Origin: JAIBJN01 sp963839745
GTDB lineage: Bacteria; Actinomycetota; Thermoleophilia; Gaiellales; Gaiellaceae
Length of the DNA: 64,000 bases
Assembly: GCA_963839745.1 (NCBI GenBank)
Contig: CAWIWC010000010.1
Location: 682,001 to 746,000 of the forward strand
Direction: 5' to 3'
Shown here: positions 34,218 through 43,369 of the stretch, one piece after another
Numbering within the stretch: position 1 is the first letter of the stretch
How the letters are laid out: each line of letters opens with the position of its first letter
Position numbers and translations under genes: made by a program
Notes under the pieces: model-generated
The model's input: only the letters and a program-made list of their open reading frames with translations
What the model was told of the DNA's origin: nothing
The model's database searches: none

Positions 34218-36250
34218 CGACGCACGCGGGGCGGCGGAGGCTCCCCCTGGATCCGCCGGAGCTCGTCGACCGGGATGTGGCAGCGGATGAAATGCCCGCG
34301 CTCAACCTCTGCGAGGGGCGGCTCCTGCTCCTCGCAGATCGCGCCCAGGTAGCGCGGGCAGCGCGTGTGGAACACGCAGCCCGACGGCGGGTCGGCCGCG
34401 CTCGGGATCTCGCCCTCCAGCCGGATCCGCGGCCGCTCCTCGCCCTCGAGCGTCGGCACCGCGGAGAGGAGCGCCTCCGTGTACGGATGGTGCGGAGGGT
34501 TGAAGACCGCCTCCGCAGGCCCGAGCTCCATCAGCCGGCCGAGGTACAGCACGGCGATGCGGTCGGCGAGGTAGCGGACGACGCCGAGGTCGTGGGAGAT
34601 GAAGAGGTACGTCACGCCCTCCTTCGCCTGCAGGTCGGCGAGGAGATTGAGGATCGCGGCCTGCACCGACACGTCCAACGCCGAAGTCGGCTCGTCGCAG
34701 ACGACGACGCGCGGGTCGCCCGCGAACGCCCGCCCGATCGCCACCCGCTGCTTCAGCCCGCCGGAGAGCTGCACGGGGCGCGCGCTCAGGAGCTGCTCGT
34801 CGAAGCGCACCGACGAGGCGATCTCGCGCAGACGCTGCTCGCGCCGGTCGCCGCGCAGGCCCACGAGCTTCGTCAGCGCCCGGCCGATGATGCGGCGGAC
34901 CGAGAAGCGCCGGTTGAGCGCCGAGTCCGGGTTCTGGAAGACGGTCTGGAGCGCGCGCACCTGCTCGGTCTTCCGCGTCACGACCCTGCGCGCAAGCGGC
35001 TCGCCGTCGAGCTCGACGGTCGAGCCGTCGTCCGGGGCGGTTAGCCCGAGGAGGACTCGCGCGAGTGTCGTCTTGCCGCAGCCGGACTCCCCGACCAGGC
35101 CGAGTGTCTCGCCGGCGCCGATCGAGAGGTCGACGTCGACGAGGGCGCGCACCGTGCTCCCCTCGTGCGAGAACGTCTTGCTGGCGTGGTCGAGGCGCAC
35201 GAGGCTCTGGCCGTTGCGTCTCACGCCGCCGTCGGCAGGCGGGATCGAGCTCGCCGTGTACGGGACCTCGGCCGCCTTCTCGTGGAAGTGGCAGCGGCTC
35301 GAGTGCCCGTTGCCGAGCGGGTGGAGCGGTGGCTCGTCGGTGCGGCAGATCTCCTTGACGAGGCCGCAGCGGTCGGCGAAGACGCAGCCCGGCAGATGAG
35401 CCCCCAGCTGCGGCAGGTAGCCGGGGATCGTGTCGAGGCGGTCGCGGTCCTTGCGCAACCCGCCGCGCGGGATGCACCGCAAGAGCCCGACGGTGTAGGG
35501 ATGGCGAGGCTCGGTGAAGACCGTCTCCGCTTCGCCCTCCTCGACCAGCCTGCCGGCGTAGAGGACGCCGACGCGCTCGCACATCTTGCGGATGACGGCG
35601 AGGTTGTGACTGATGAAGAGGACGCTCGTCCCGAACTCCTGGCGCAGGGCGGCGACGAGGTCGAGCACCTCCGCCTCGACGGTCGCGTCCAGGCCGGTGG
35701 TCGGCTCGTCGAGGATGAGGAGCGTCGGGTCGGAGGCCAGCGCCATGGCGATGACCACTCGCTGCTGGCCGCCGCCGGAGAGTTGGTGTGGGTAGCGGCG
35801 CATCCCGCCGGCGGGGTCGGAGATCTGCACCTTCCGCAGGATCTCCTGCGCCCGGTCGAGCGACTCGCCCCGGTCGTGGCCCATGAGCCGGAAGACCTCG
35901 GCGATCTGGTCGCCGACCCGGATGGCGGGGTTCAGCGCCGCGCCGGGGTTCTGGTAGACCATCGAGACCGTCGAGGCCCGCAGGCGGCGCACCTCGGCCT
36001 CGCTCATGGCCAGGAGGTCCTTGCCGTCCGCGCGGATCGAGCCGGACACGACCCGTCCGTTGCGCGGCAGGTAGCGCATGATCGTGAACGCCGCGGTCGT
36101 CTTTCCGCAGCCCGACTCGCCGACGAGCCCGTACGACTCGCCCTGCTCGACCGTGAGCGAGAGCCCGCGCAGCACCGGCCTGTCGATGCCGCGGACGCGG
36201 TAGACGACCTCGAGGTCTTCCAGCTGGATGGCGGGCTCTGTGGCGCTCAT
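34187..36250 (-). CDS. Fused DppD-DppF-type ABC transporter ATPase
   Basis: A 687-residue protein with two complete ABC domains. The first has GESGCGKTTAAF, LSGGGQQR and LLILDEPTTGLD. The second has GESGCGKTTLAR, LSGGLKQR and VVVCDEPTSALD. After each is a C-terminal oligopeptide-transporter cysteine segment (LPGCVFADRCGLVKEICR; GCVFHTRCPRYLGAIC). Such fused ATPases power peptide, nickel or opine importers. ATG 36250 overlaps the dppC stop (ATGA). It is the last gene of the transporter operon. Confidence 0.94.
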   Translation of the reverse strand: MSATEPAIQLEDLEVVYRVRGIDRPVLRGLSLTVEQGESYGLVGESGCGKTTAAFTIMRYLPRNGRVVSGSIRADGKDLLAMSEAEVRRLRASTVSMVYQNPGAALNPAIRVGDQIAEVFRLMGHDRGESLDRAQEILRKVQISDPAGGMRRYPHQLSGGGQQRVVIAMALASDPTLLILDEPTTGLDATVEAEVLDLVAALRQEFGTSVLFISHNLAVIRKMCERVGVLYAGRLVEEGEAETVFTEPRHPYTVGLLRCIPRGGLRKDRDRLDTIPGYLPQLGAHLPGCVFADRCGLVKEICRTDEPPLHPLGNGHSSRCHFHEKAAEVPYTASSIPPADGGVRRNGQSLVRLDHASKTFSHEGSTVRALVDVDLSIGAGETLGLVGESGCGKTTLARVLLGLTAPDDGSTVELDGEPLARRVVTRKTEQVRALQTVFQNPDSALNRRFSVRRIIGRALTKLVGLRGDRREQRLREIASSVRFDEQLLSARPVQLSGGLKQRVAIGRAFAGDPRVVVCDEPTSALDVSVQAAILNLLADLQAKEGVTYLFISHDLGVVRYLADRIAVLYLGRLMELGPAEAVFNPPHHPYTEALLSAVPTLEGEERPRIRLEGEIPSAADPPSGCVFHTRCPRYLGAICEEQEPPLAEVERGHFIRCHIPVDELRRIQGEPPPPRVRRQPAESNTTT

Positions 36251-37134
36251 CGCTCGAAGGTCTGCGCGATGGCGTCGGCGATCAGGTTGATGCCGATGAT
36301 CAGCGTCGCGATCGCGAGAGAGGGGAAGAGGACGGTCCACCAGAGGCCTGCGCTGATGAACGTGTAGTGCTGCTCGATGTCGCGCCCCCAGTCGGGGATG
36401 GACGGGTCGGCGCCGAAGCCGAGGAACGCGAGCGTTGCGATGGTGAAGATCGCGTACCCGAGCCGGACGGTGAACTCGACCACGATGGGCCCCATCACGT
36501 TCGGGAGGATCTCCGCGAACATGATGTAGGGCGAGCGCTCGTTGCGGAGGCGCGCGGCCTGCACGTAGTCGAGCTCGCGCTCGCTCAGGACGGCGGCCCG
36601 CACCGTCTTCGCGATGATCATCGAGAAGACGAAGCCAATGACGAGGATGATCGTCAGCCGGGAAGCGCCGCGGGCGACGATGGCGAGGAACGCGATGATG
36701 ATCACCGGCACGGAGAGCATCGCGTCGACGATGCGCATCGTGATGTCGTCCACGAGGCCGCGGTAGTAGCCGGTCACGAGGCCGATCGCAGTCCCGACGA
36801 CCGTGGCGAGGAGCGTCGCGAGCGGGGCGGTGATGAGAATCTCGCGCGCCCCGACGAGGACGCGGGAAAACACGTCGCGCCCGAGCCGGTCAGTCCCGAA
36901 GAAGTGGTCGCCCGACGGAGCGCCGAGCTTGTTGAGGATGTCGTCGGCCTGCGGGTCCTGCGGCGCGATCAGGGCGCCGAAGAGCGCGCAGACGACCCAG
37001 AAGCCGACGAGGATGGCGCCGAAGATGAACCCCGGCGAGCGCACGAGGAGGCGGATGCGCTCCCCGCGGGCGATCGTCGCCTCGTCCCGGACGGGAATCT
37101 GGATCGGGGCGGCCGGGTCTTCGATCGTCGTCAT
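36247..37134 (-). CDS. dppC: Peptide-type ABC transporter permease, DppC-like
   Basis: A 295-residue inner-membrane permease with about six hydrophobic segments: an N-terminal one (FIFGAILVGFWVVCALFGAL), then the BPD permease domain. The EAA-like loop is LDYVQAARLRNERSPYIMFA, followed by LPNVMGPIVV. The periplasmic DDILNKLGAPSGDHFFGTD segment is typical of the DppC branch. ATGA overlaps join it to the dppB and ATPase genes. Confidence 0.93.
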   Translation of the reverse strand: MTTIEDPAAPIQIPVRDEATIARGERIRLLVRSPGFIFGAILVGFWVVCALFGALIAPQDPQADDILNKLGAPSGDHFFGTDRLGRDVFSRVLVGAREILITAPLATLLATVVGTAIGLVTGYYRGLVDDITMRIVDAMLSVPVIIIAFLAIVARGASRLTIILVIGFVFSMIIAKTVRAAVLSERELDYVQAARLRNERSPYIMFAEILPNVMGPIVVEFTVRLGYAIFTIATLAFLGFGADPSIPDWGRDIEQHYTFISAGLWWTVLFPSLAIATLIIGINLIADAIAQTFER

Positions 37135-38084
37135 TCGGTGCCCGAGTAGCGGATGCGGGGGTTGAGGAGCGAGTAGAGGAGGTCGGCGAAGAGCATGGCG
37201 ATCAGGAAGATCGTCCCGACGACGAGGACGGCGGCCTCCAGCACGGGCATGTCCTTCTGGGTCGCCGCCGTGAAGATGAGCCGCCCCATGCCCGGGTAGT
37301 TGAAGAGCGTCTCGACGACGACGAGGCCACCGATGAGGTAGCCGGTCTGGGTGGCGACGACCGCGATGGTGGGGAGAAGCGAGTTGCGCAGCACGTGGCG
37401 CTTCAGCACCGTGCGCCGGGGGAGGCCCTTCAGCACCGCCGTGCGCGTGTAGTCGGCGTCGAGCGCCTCGATCGTCCCGGCCCGCGTGATCCGGGCGATG
37501 TAGCCGAAGAGGAGGATCACGAGCGTCAGTGCGGGGAGGAGCAGGTACTCGAGCTGGGTCAGGATGCTGGCGCCCGCGGGCGCCCTGGCGCTGACCGGGA
37601 GGAGGTCGAGCCAGAGCCCGAAGACGAGGATGAGGATGATCCCCGAGACGAACTCGGGCACGACCGAGAGCGAGAGGCCTCCGATCGTGATGATCCGGTC
37701 GGTGAGCCGGTCCCGTCGCAGCGCGGCGACGACGCCGCCGAAGATAGCGAGGGGGACGACGAGGACGAACGCGAACGCCGCGAGCTTCAGCGAGTTCACG
37801 AGCGCGTTGCCCATCAGCTCCGTGACCGGGACGTTCTGCGCGAGCGACGTGCCGAAGTCGCCGGTGAAGAGGCCGGTCAGCCAGTCCCAGTACTGCGTCA
37901 GCAGGCCGCGGTCCGTGCCCAAGCGCTCGTTGAGCGCGTCGACCGCCGACTGGTCTGCGAACGGCCCCAGGATCCGGCGCCCGACGTTCCCCGGCAGCAC
38001 CTGCGTCCCGAAGAAGACGATGACGCTGAGGAGGAAGAGCGTGATCGCCGCGAGGCCCAGCCGCTTGAGCAGGAATCGTCCCAT
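37131..38084 (-). CDS. dppB: Peptide-type ABC transporter permease, DppB-like
   Basis: A 317-residue permease with the typical DppB start (RFLLKRLGLAAITLFLLSVI), a periplasmic segment with LGTDRGLLTQYWDWLTGLF and about six membrane helices. The cytoplasmic EAA-type loop is ALDADYTRTAVLKGLPRRTV, followed by LPTIAVVATQTGYLIGG. It is downstream of the substrate-binding gene, with a hairpin between. Confidence 0.93.
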   Translation of the reverse strand: MGRFLLKRLGLAAITLFLLSVIVFFGTQVLPGNVGRRILGPFADQSAVDALNERLGTDRGLLTQYWDWLTGLFTGDFGTSLAQNVPVTELMGNALVNSLKLAAFAFVLVVPLAIFGGVVAALRRDRLTDRIITIGGLSLSVVPEFVSGIILILVFGLWLDLLPVSARAPAGASILTQLEYLLLPALTLVILLFGYIARITRAGTIEALDADYTRTAVLKGLPRRTVLKRHVLRNSLLPTIAVVATQTGYLIGGLVVVETLFNYPGMGRLIFTAATQKDMPVLEAAVLVVGTIFLIAMLFADLLYSLLNPRIRYSGTE

Positions 38085-38103
38085 TCCGCCCCTTACACAC
38101 TAC

Positions 38104-38133
38104 GACGGCCGGAGCCCGGAGGCCCCGGCCGTC
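38104..38133 (-). terminator. Hairpin between the binding-protein and permease genes
   Basis: Perfect 9-bp stem GACGGCCGG / CCGGCCGTC with a 12-base loop. It has no T run, so it may be a partial terminator or an mRNA-stabilising stem that raises binding-protein levels over the permeases. Confidence 0.55.
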
Positions 38134-38151
38134 TGACGATCGTTCGTCGGC

Positions 38152-39859
38152 TCAGGCCGTGAAACCGGCCTTGGAGAGGTCGAACTGGCCCGTCGCCGCG
38201 GACACCGCTCCCTGAAGGGTCGGCTTCGCAGCGCTGAGGAAGTTGTAGAAGTACGGGAAGATGATCGGAGTCTCCTCGAGCAGGAGCTCCTGGATCTGCT
38301 TGGCGACCGTCCGCTGAGAATCGACGTCGAGCGCGGCGACATACTGTCGCACGAGCTCGTCGTAGTCGTCGTTCTTGAAGTGCGCCGAGTTCCAGACCCC
38401 GAGCTTGGGATCGCCCGCGAGCGCGGCGGTCAGATAAACGTTCGGCACCGGCCGGTGGCCGTAGTCGGTGATGCCCATCACCGAGTCGAGCCAGGTCGAC
38501 TTCCCGAAGACGCCGTCGCCGTAGTACGTGCGCGGCGTCGGTGATTTTCAGGTTGATCGTGACGCCGATCTCCGCCGCCGCGTTCTTCACGAGCTGCGCG
38601 AGGTCGGGGATCTCGAACCCGTCCCAGGTGTCGAGCTGCACCGTGAAGCCCTCGGCGCCTGCGTCCGCGAGCAGCTGCTTCGCCTGCTCGATGTCCTGCT
38701 CCCGCTGCGGGACGGACGGATCGGTCGAGGGGTAGAGGGGCGCGAACGGGCTGTCGTTGCCGATCTCCGCCCGGCCCTCCCAGAGCCCGTCGACGAGCGC
38801 GTTCCGGTCGATTGCCAGCGCGATGGCCTGGCGCACACGGTTGTCCGTGAACGGCTCCTTGTCGGTGCGCATGTGAAGTTGGCGGTGCGTTGCCGTGCTG
38901 ATGCCGATGACCTGGACGTCGGGGTTGTCCAGGAGCGCCGCGCCGCCCGCGACCGAGAAGTGCTCGAGGAAGTCGACCTCGTCGCCCTGGAGCGCGACGA
39001 TCATCGGCGCTTCCTCGGCGTAGAACCTGACCTCGACCGTGTCGGGATTGGCCTTGTCGCCCCAGTACGCGTCGTTGCGGACGAAGGTCGCGCCCTGCTG
39101 CGGCGTGAAGCTCTGGAGCTTGAACGGGCCGGTGCCCTCGAAGGTCTGGCCCCAGTCGGCCGGGTCGAGGTCGGCCGGGATGATGATGGCGTTGTAGTTC
39201 GCGGAGCTGACGAGCGTCGGGAAGTTGCCGTTCGGAGCGTCGAGGTTGAAGACGACGGTCGTGTCGTCGGGCGCCTCGATGTTCCCTGCCGAGAGCACGC
39301 CGCCGAGCGCCGACTGTGCGTTCGCGGAGCCCCCGTCGGGATTGATCAGCTTGTCGAAGGTCGTGACCACGTCCTCTGACGTGAGGGCCTGGCCGTTGTG
39401 GAACGTGACGCCGGAGCGGATCGTGAACGTCCAGACCGATCCGTCCTCGTTGGGCTCCCAGCTCTCCGCGATGCGAGGCTGAAGCGCGAGGTTCTCGTCG
39501 GAGAAGGACAGGTACTCGCCGGTCGCGCCGAGCATGCCCGCGCCACCCTCGTCCTGGACGAGGAGCGGGTTCGGCTCGGTGGTCGGCTGAATCAGGGCGA
39601 CGCGGATGGTTCCGCCGGGCTGGACTGCGCCCGCGGTCGTCTCGGCGCCTCCGGTCTGGGCTCCCCCGTCGTCGTCGTCGTCCCCGCCGCAGGCCGCTGC
39701 GATGAAGGAGAGGGCCGGCAGCGACATGCCGACCACCGTCCCTCGTCGCACCAGCTCACGTCGGGTGATCCTGCCGGACACATACTCGTCGATGAGGTGG
39801 TTCTCGAGCTCGGTGCTCTCGCGACGCACCTCGTCGATCCGGCGCTGTGTTTCATCCAT
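38152..39859 (-). CDS. ABC transporter substrate-binding lipoprotein (SBP family 5), one apparent frameshift
   Basis: A family-5 extracellular solute-binding protein for peptides or similar ligands. The N-terminus has a charged leader of about 40 residues, then ITRRELVRRGTVVGM (twin Arg) and the lipobox SFIAAACGG, followed by an Asp-rich stretch. The body has WTFTIRSGVTFHNGQALTSEDV and FTDNRVRQAIALAIDRNALV. At about 38530 one extra base breaks the frame; dropping it restores TYYGDGVFGKSTWLDSVMG and the rest to the stop at 38152, about 569 residues. It starts at ATG 39859 with AAGGAG upstream. Confidence 0.92.
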
Positions 39860-39900
39860 GTCGGCTCCTTCCCCGAAGCTGTGCAGCGGGTAAGCGGTGG

Positions 39901-39929
39901 TTAATAGCTCATCACCCGGACACAATCAA
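39901..39929 (-). promoter_or_regulatory. Sigma-70-type promoter of the ABC transporter operon
   Basis: On the minus strand, -35 TTGATT (39924-39929), a 17-base spacer and -10 TATTAA (39901-39906) lead to a start point near 39894. The leader is about 35 bases and contains AAGGAG before ATG 39859. This is the clearest two-box promoter in the window and contrasts with the leaderless sites. Confidence 0.65.
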
Positions 39930-39956
39930 TCGTGCCGCTCCTCGGCTCTCACCGGC

Positions 39957-40901
39957 TCAGACGGAGGCCGGGGCCGGAAGTTGGGGGAGGCGCTCGAGCA
40001 GGAGGGAGACGAACCCGGGCACGTCGACGTCGACCGCGACCCTCGCGTTCGGCTCCGGGAGGGCGGTTCGGCGGCGCATGTCGACGACCGTCCGGCCCCG
40101 GCAGATGCCGTCCGAGACGTCGACCTGCACGTGCCGCTCGACCGTCTGCACGAGGTCGGGCCGGACGACGTGCGCCATGGCCAGCGCGTCGTGCACCGGG
40201 CACCCGCCGTGGTCGTAGGCCTCGCGGTAGAACGCGCCGTAGAAGTCGAGCATGGACGCGACGGCCGCTCCGACAGGGCCCTGGGGGCGAAGCTCGTCCG
40301 CGTGCTCCGGCCCGAGCACGGCGCGGTTCGTGACGTCGAGGCCGACCATCGTCACGTCGAGGCCGCTCGCGAAGACGTGCGCGGCCGCCTCCGGGTCGAT
40401 CCAGATGTTGAACTCGGCCGACGGGGTCATGTTTCCTTCGGCGATCGCCCCGCCCATGAGGACGATCCGCTCGATGCGCTCGGCGGCCTCGGGACGCTCG
40501 GCGAGGAGGAGCGCGACGTTCGTGAGCGGGCCGAGCGGAACGAGGGTGACCGGGCGCTCCGAGGCGACGAGGCGCTCGGCGAGGAAGTCGACCGCGTGCT
40601 GCTCGGCGGGGCGAGCTCGCGGCTCCGGGAGGTCGGGGCCGTCGAGGCCGGTCTCGCCGTGCGCGTCGGCTGCGACGACAAGCTCGCCGACCAGGGGCTG
40701 ATCCGCTCCGGCAGCGACCGGCACATCGCTGCGCCCGGCGAGCTCGAGCACGCGCAGCGCATTGACCGTCACCTTGTCGATCGTCTGGTTGCCGGCGACC
40801 GTGGTGACGCCCAGGACCTCGACCTCGGGGCTGGCCAGGGCGAGCAGGAGCGCGATCGCGTCGTCCTGGCCCGGGTCGCAGTCGACGAGCACGGAGATCA
40901 C
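39957..40901 (-). CDS. Inosine/uridine-preferring nucleoside hydrolase
   Basis: A 314-residue nucleoside N-ribohydrolase. It has the calcium-binding VLVDCDPGQDDAIALLLAL near residues 4-22, TTVAGNQTIDKVT, LVPLGPLTNVALLL, GNMTPSAEFNIWIDPEAA and the catalytic-type His in PVHDALAMAHV. It releases bases from ribosides. It is the last gene of a four-gene operon, and its GTG 40901 overlaps the Gfo/Idh/MocA stop. Confidence 0.94.
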   Translation of the reverse strand: MISVLVDCDPGQDDAIALLLALASPEVEVLGVTTVAGNQTIDKVTVNALRVLELAGRSDVPVAAGADQPLVGELVVAADAHGETGLDGPDLPEPRARPAEQHAVDFLAERLVASERPVTLVPLGPLTNVALLLAERPEAAERIERIVLMGGAIAEGNMTPSAEFNIWIDPEAAAHVFASGLDVTMVGLDVTNRAVLGPEHADELRPQGPVGAAVASMLDFYGAFYREAYDHGGCPVHDALAMAHVVRPDLVQTVERHVQVDVSDGICRGRTVVDMRRRTALPEPNARVAVDVDVPGFVSLLLERLPQLPAPASV

Positions 40902-41938
40902 GCGAGAACGGCCTCCGGGATCTCGACGGCGACGGCACGGCCGTCACGCCCACTTGCCAGCAGCGCGTCGACGGTGAAGGCAGTGATGACCGACTCGGCG
41001 AGCGTCGGCGCCGGCTCCGCCTGGCCGCGCGCGGCGGCGGCGAAGGCCTCGAGCTCCAGCCCGTAGGCGTCCACCGCCTGTGCCGGAAACCGCGCATCCT
41101 CGACGAGTCCCCAGCCGGTGCTCCGGCTCGCCACCACCTCGGTCGGGAAGTCGATCCTCCACGCGACCGGGAGCCGGACGTGGCCGTGCGTGCCGTTGAG
41201 CCGCAGCTCGTGGTTGAAGTCCGCCCGCATGGAGCTCTCGATCGTGCCCACGATCCCGTTGGCGTACTCGATCAGCCCGAAGACGCGCGAGACCGTGCCG
41301 TAGCGCTCGCTCGTGCTCGTGAGCGCCTGGGCCCGGACCGGCTTGGCGCCCGCGAAGCGGTTACAGGCGTCGACGCAGTAGCAGGCGATGTCGTACGGGG
41401 CTCCGCCGCCGAGCTCGACGCGCTGGCGCCAGTCTCGCGAAGCGTCGTCCGGGGAGCTCTCCTCGGGGTCGAAGATGCTGAAAGCGGCGTGGATGCTGTC
41501 GAGCGCGCCGATCTCGCCGGCCGCGAGCAGCTCGTCGATGCGGGCGACAGCCGGGTGGTGCCGGTACATGTAGCCCTCCGTGACGAGCGCGCCCGCCTCG
41601 CCCGCGGCCGCCCAGATCTCGAGCGCCTCGGCCCCGCTCAGGGCCAGCGCCTTCTCGCAGAGAATCGCCCGCACGCCTGCGTCGAGGCAGCCGAGCACCT
41701 GCTCGCGGTGGAGATTCGGCCAGGTCGCGAGGAGGACGCCGTCGAGCTCGTGCTCGGCCACCATCTCCGCGTAGTCGCCATAGGCGCGCTCGCAGCCGTG
41801 CCGCTCCGCCCAGTCCTCCGCAACGTCGAGCCGCCTGTCGGCACAGGCGACAATTGCCACCTCGGACGAGGCCGCGGCGCCGCGGGCATGCCGCTCGGAG
41901 ACACTCCCGCAGCCGACGATCCCGAGCCGGAACGCCAC
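40898..41938 (-). CDS. Gfo/Idh/MocA family oxidoreductase
   Basis: A 346-residue NAD(P)-dependent oxidoreductase. The Rossmann loop is LGIVGCGSVSERHARG. CEKALALSGAEALE near residue 94 has the EKP-like catalytic-site segment (EKA rather than EKP), and TEGYMYRHHPAVARI follows. The C-terminal alpha/beta domain holds GGGAPYDIACYCVDACN near residue 176. Substrates are usually sugars, inositols or their derivatives. The gene starts at GTG 41938, abutting the stop of the lyase-like gene. Confidence 0.9.
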   Translation of the reverse strand: MAFRLGIVGCGSVSERHARGAAASSEVAIVACADRRLDVAEDWAERHGCERAYGDYAEMVAEHELDGVLLATWPNLHREQVLGCLDAGVRAILCEKALALSGAEALEIWAAAGEAGALVTEGYMYRHHPAVARIDELLAAGEIGALDSIHAAFSIFDPEESSPDDASRDWRQRVELGGGAPYDIACYCVDACNRFAGAKPVRAQALTSTSERYGTVSRVFGLIEYANGIVGTIESSMRADFNHELRLNGTHGHVRLPVAWRIDFPTEVVASRSTGWGLVEDARFPAQAVDAYGLELEAFAAAARGQAEPAPTLAESVITAFTVDALLASGRDGRAVAVEIPEAVLA

Positions 41939-43369
41939 CTACGCGGAGAGCGCGCCCGAGCGGATCAGCTCCTGGAGCGGCTCGAGGTCGGAGACGAGGG
42001 TGTCTCCCTCGTCGAGGAAGGGGACGACCTCGCGCACGAGCGCGTGGGCCCGCGCCGTGCCCGTCCCGAGCGCGGCGGGCCGGCGGAGATCGACGGCCTG
42101 GCAGTCGACGACGAGCTCGACGGCGACGAGCGCCTCGCCGAGCTGCACCATCTCCCTCAGCCTGCGTGCGGAGAGCGGCGCCATCGTCATGCGGTCCTCG
42201 ATCCCCTCGGCGTGGGTCGAGGTGACCGCCTCGAAGGAGACAGGCTGGGCGAGCAAGCGCGCCTCGGCCGTGAGCCCCTGTGCGGTGACGCCGAACTCGC
42301 CCAGCGAGTTCTCGGCCAGGCCCTGCCGGGGCGCGAGGAAGTCCGGCAGGCCGGTCAGGTGGCCCTGCATCAGCTTCTCCGCACGCTCGCACGCCGACGT
42401 GAGGGCCGACGCGAGCACGATACGCAGGAAGTCGAGCGCCGCGGACAGGGGCAGGATGTCGAAGTTGGCGACCGAGACGATGCGGTCCTCGTCGGGGACG
42501 AGCAGCGGGTTCTCCTGCGAGGCGTTGAGCTCGATCTCGAGCTGCCCGCGGCCGAAGCGGAGCGCGTCGCGAAGCGCGCCGTGCACCTGGGGGAGGCAGC
42601 GGAAGGAGAGCGGGTCCTGGAGGTTCCGTGCCGCGCCGGGCTCCCAGAGCGAGCTGCCCTCGAGCAGGCCGCGCAGCGCGGCGAGCGACTCGACGATCCC
42701 CGGGTAGGGCCTGACCTCGCCGATCGCCGGGTGGAGCAGCGTCAGGTTGGCCGCGAAGGCCTCGAGGTCGAGCGCCCCGGCGACGTCGAGGGCCCCGAGC
42801 AGGCGCTCCAGGTCGGCGACCGCGAGCGCGGCGATGCCGGTGGCGAACCCGTTCGAGTTCATGAGAGCGAGGCCCTCCTTCGCCTGCAGCTCGGCGTCGG
42901 CGAAGAGGCCGTGCGCGAGGTCGGCCATCGCCGGGAGGTCGGCCTGCCCGAGGGAGCCGAGCATGCGCACCCGGGGGTGCTCGCCCGTGTTGAGCGCGGT
43001 CAGGATGCGCTCCGCGATCTCGGGACGCACGCCGGTCGTGCCCTTGGCGAGGGCGTTCGCGAGCCGGAGCATCGTCGCCCTGACGATCTCGACCGGCGCG
43101 TCCGGGCCCGCCCCGACGAGGTGGTTGGCGATGAGGGCGCGGTTGAACGAGGCGATCTCGTCCGCGGCCACGCGCACCTTCTTGCGCGCGCCCACGCCGG
43201 TCGTCATCCCGTAGACCTCGTCGCCGCGCTCGAGCGAGCGCTCCACGAGCGCCCTCGCCTCGCGCATGCGCTCGACCGCGTGGGGCGCGAGCTCGACGGG
43301 CGCGTTCTCGCGGGCGACGCGGACGAGCTCGTCCAGCGTCAGGCTGCCGCCGTCGAGGACGACCGCCAT
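41939..43369 (-). CDS. Histidine/aromatic ammonia-lyase-fold protein lacking the MIO tripeptide
   Basis: A 476-residue protein aligned over its length with HutH-type lyases: YGMTTGVG near residue 53, MNSNGFATG near 170, LQDPLSFRCLPQVHGALRD, IELNASQENPLL and ANFDILPLSAALDF. The Ala-Ser-Gly that cyclises to the MIO cofactor should sit in GSxGASGDLAPLA, but residues 138-150 read GSLGQADLPAMAD, one residue shorter and without the Ser-Gly. The segment after it, up to AKEGLALM, is also shorter. It therefore cannot form MIO and probably is not a normal ammonia-lyase. The reading frame is clean. ATG 43369 shares a base with the upstream stop. Confidence 0.9.
   Translation of the reverse strand: MAVVLDGGSLTLDELVRVARENAPVELAPHAVERMREARALVERSLERGDEVYGMTTGVGARKKVRVAADEIASFNRALIANHLVGAGPDAPVEIVRATMLRLANALAKGTTGVRPEIAERILTALNTGEHPRVRMLGSLGQADLPAMADLAHGLFADAELQAKEGLALMNSNGFATGIAALAVADLERLLGALDVAGALDLEAFAANLTLLHPAIGEVRPYPGIVESLAALRGLLEGSSLWEPGAARNLQDPLSFRCLPQVHGALRDALRFGRGQLEIELNASQENPLLVPDEDRIVSVANFDILPLSAALDFLRIVLASALTSACERAEKLMQGHLTGLPDFLAPRQGLAENSLGEFGVTAQGLTAEARLLAQPVSFEAVTSTHAEGIEDRMTMAPLSARRLREMVQLGEALVAVELVVDCQAVDLRRPAALGTGTARAHALVREVVPFLDEGDTLVSDLEPLQELIRSGALSA

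Noticed and set aside
38104..38133. The hairpin after the binding-protein gene as a full terminator
   Set aside because: It lacks a T run and the permease genes downstream have no separate promoter that I can see, so a partial or stabilising stem is more likely.
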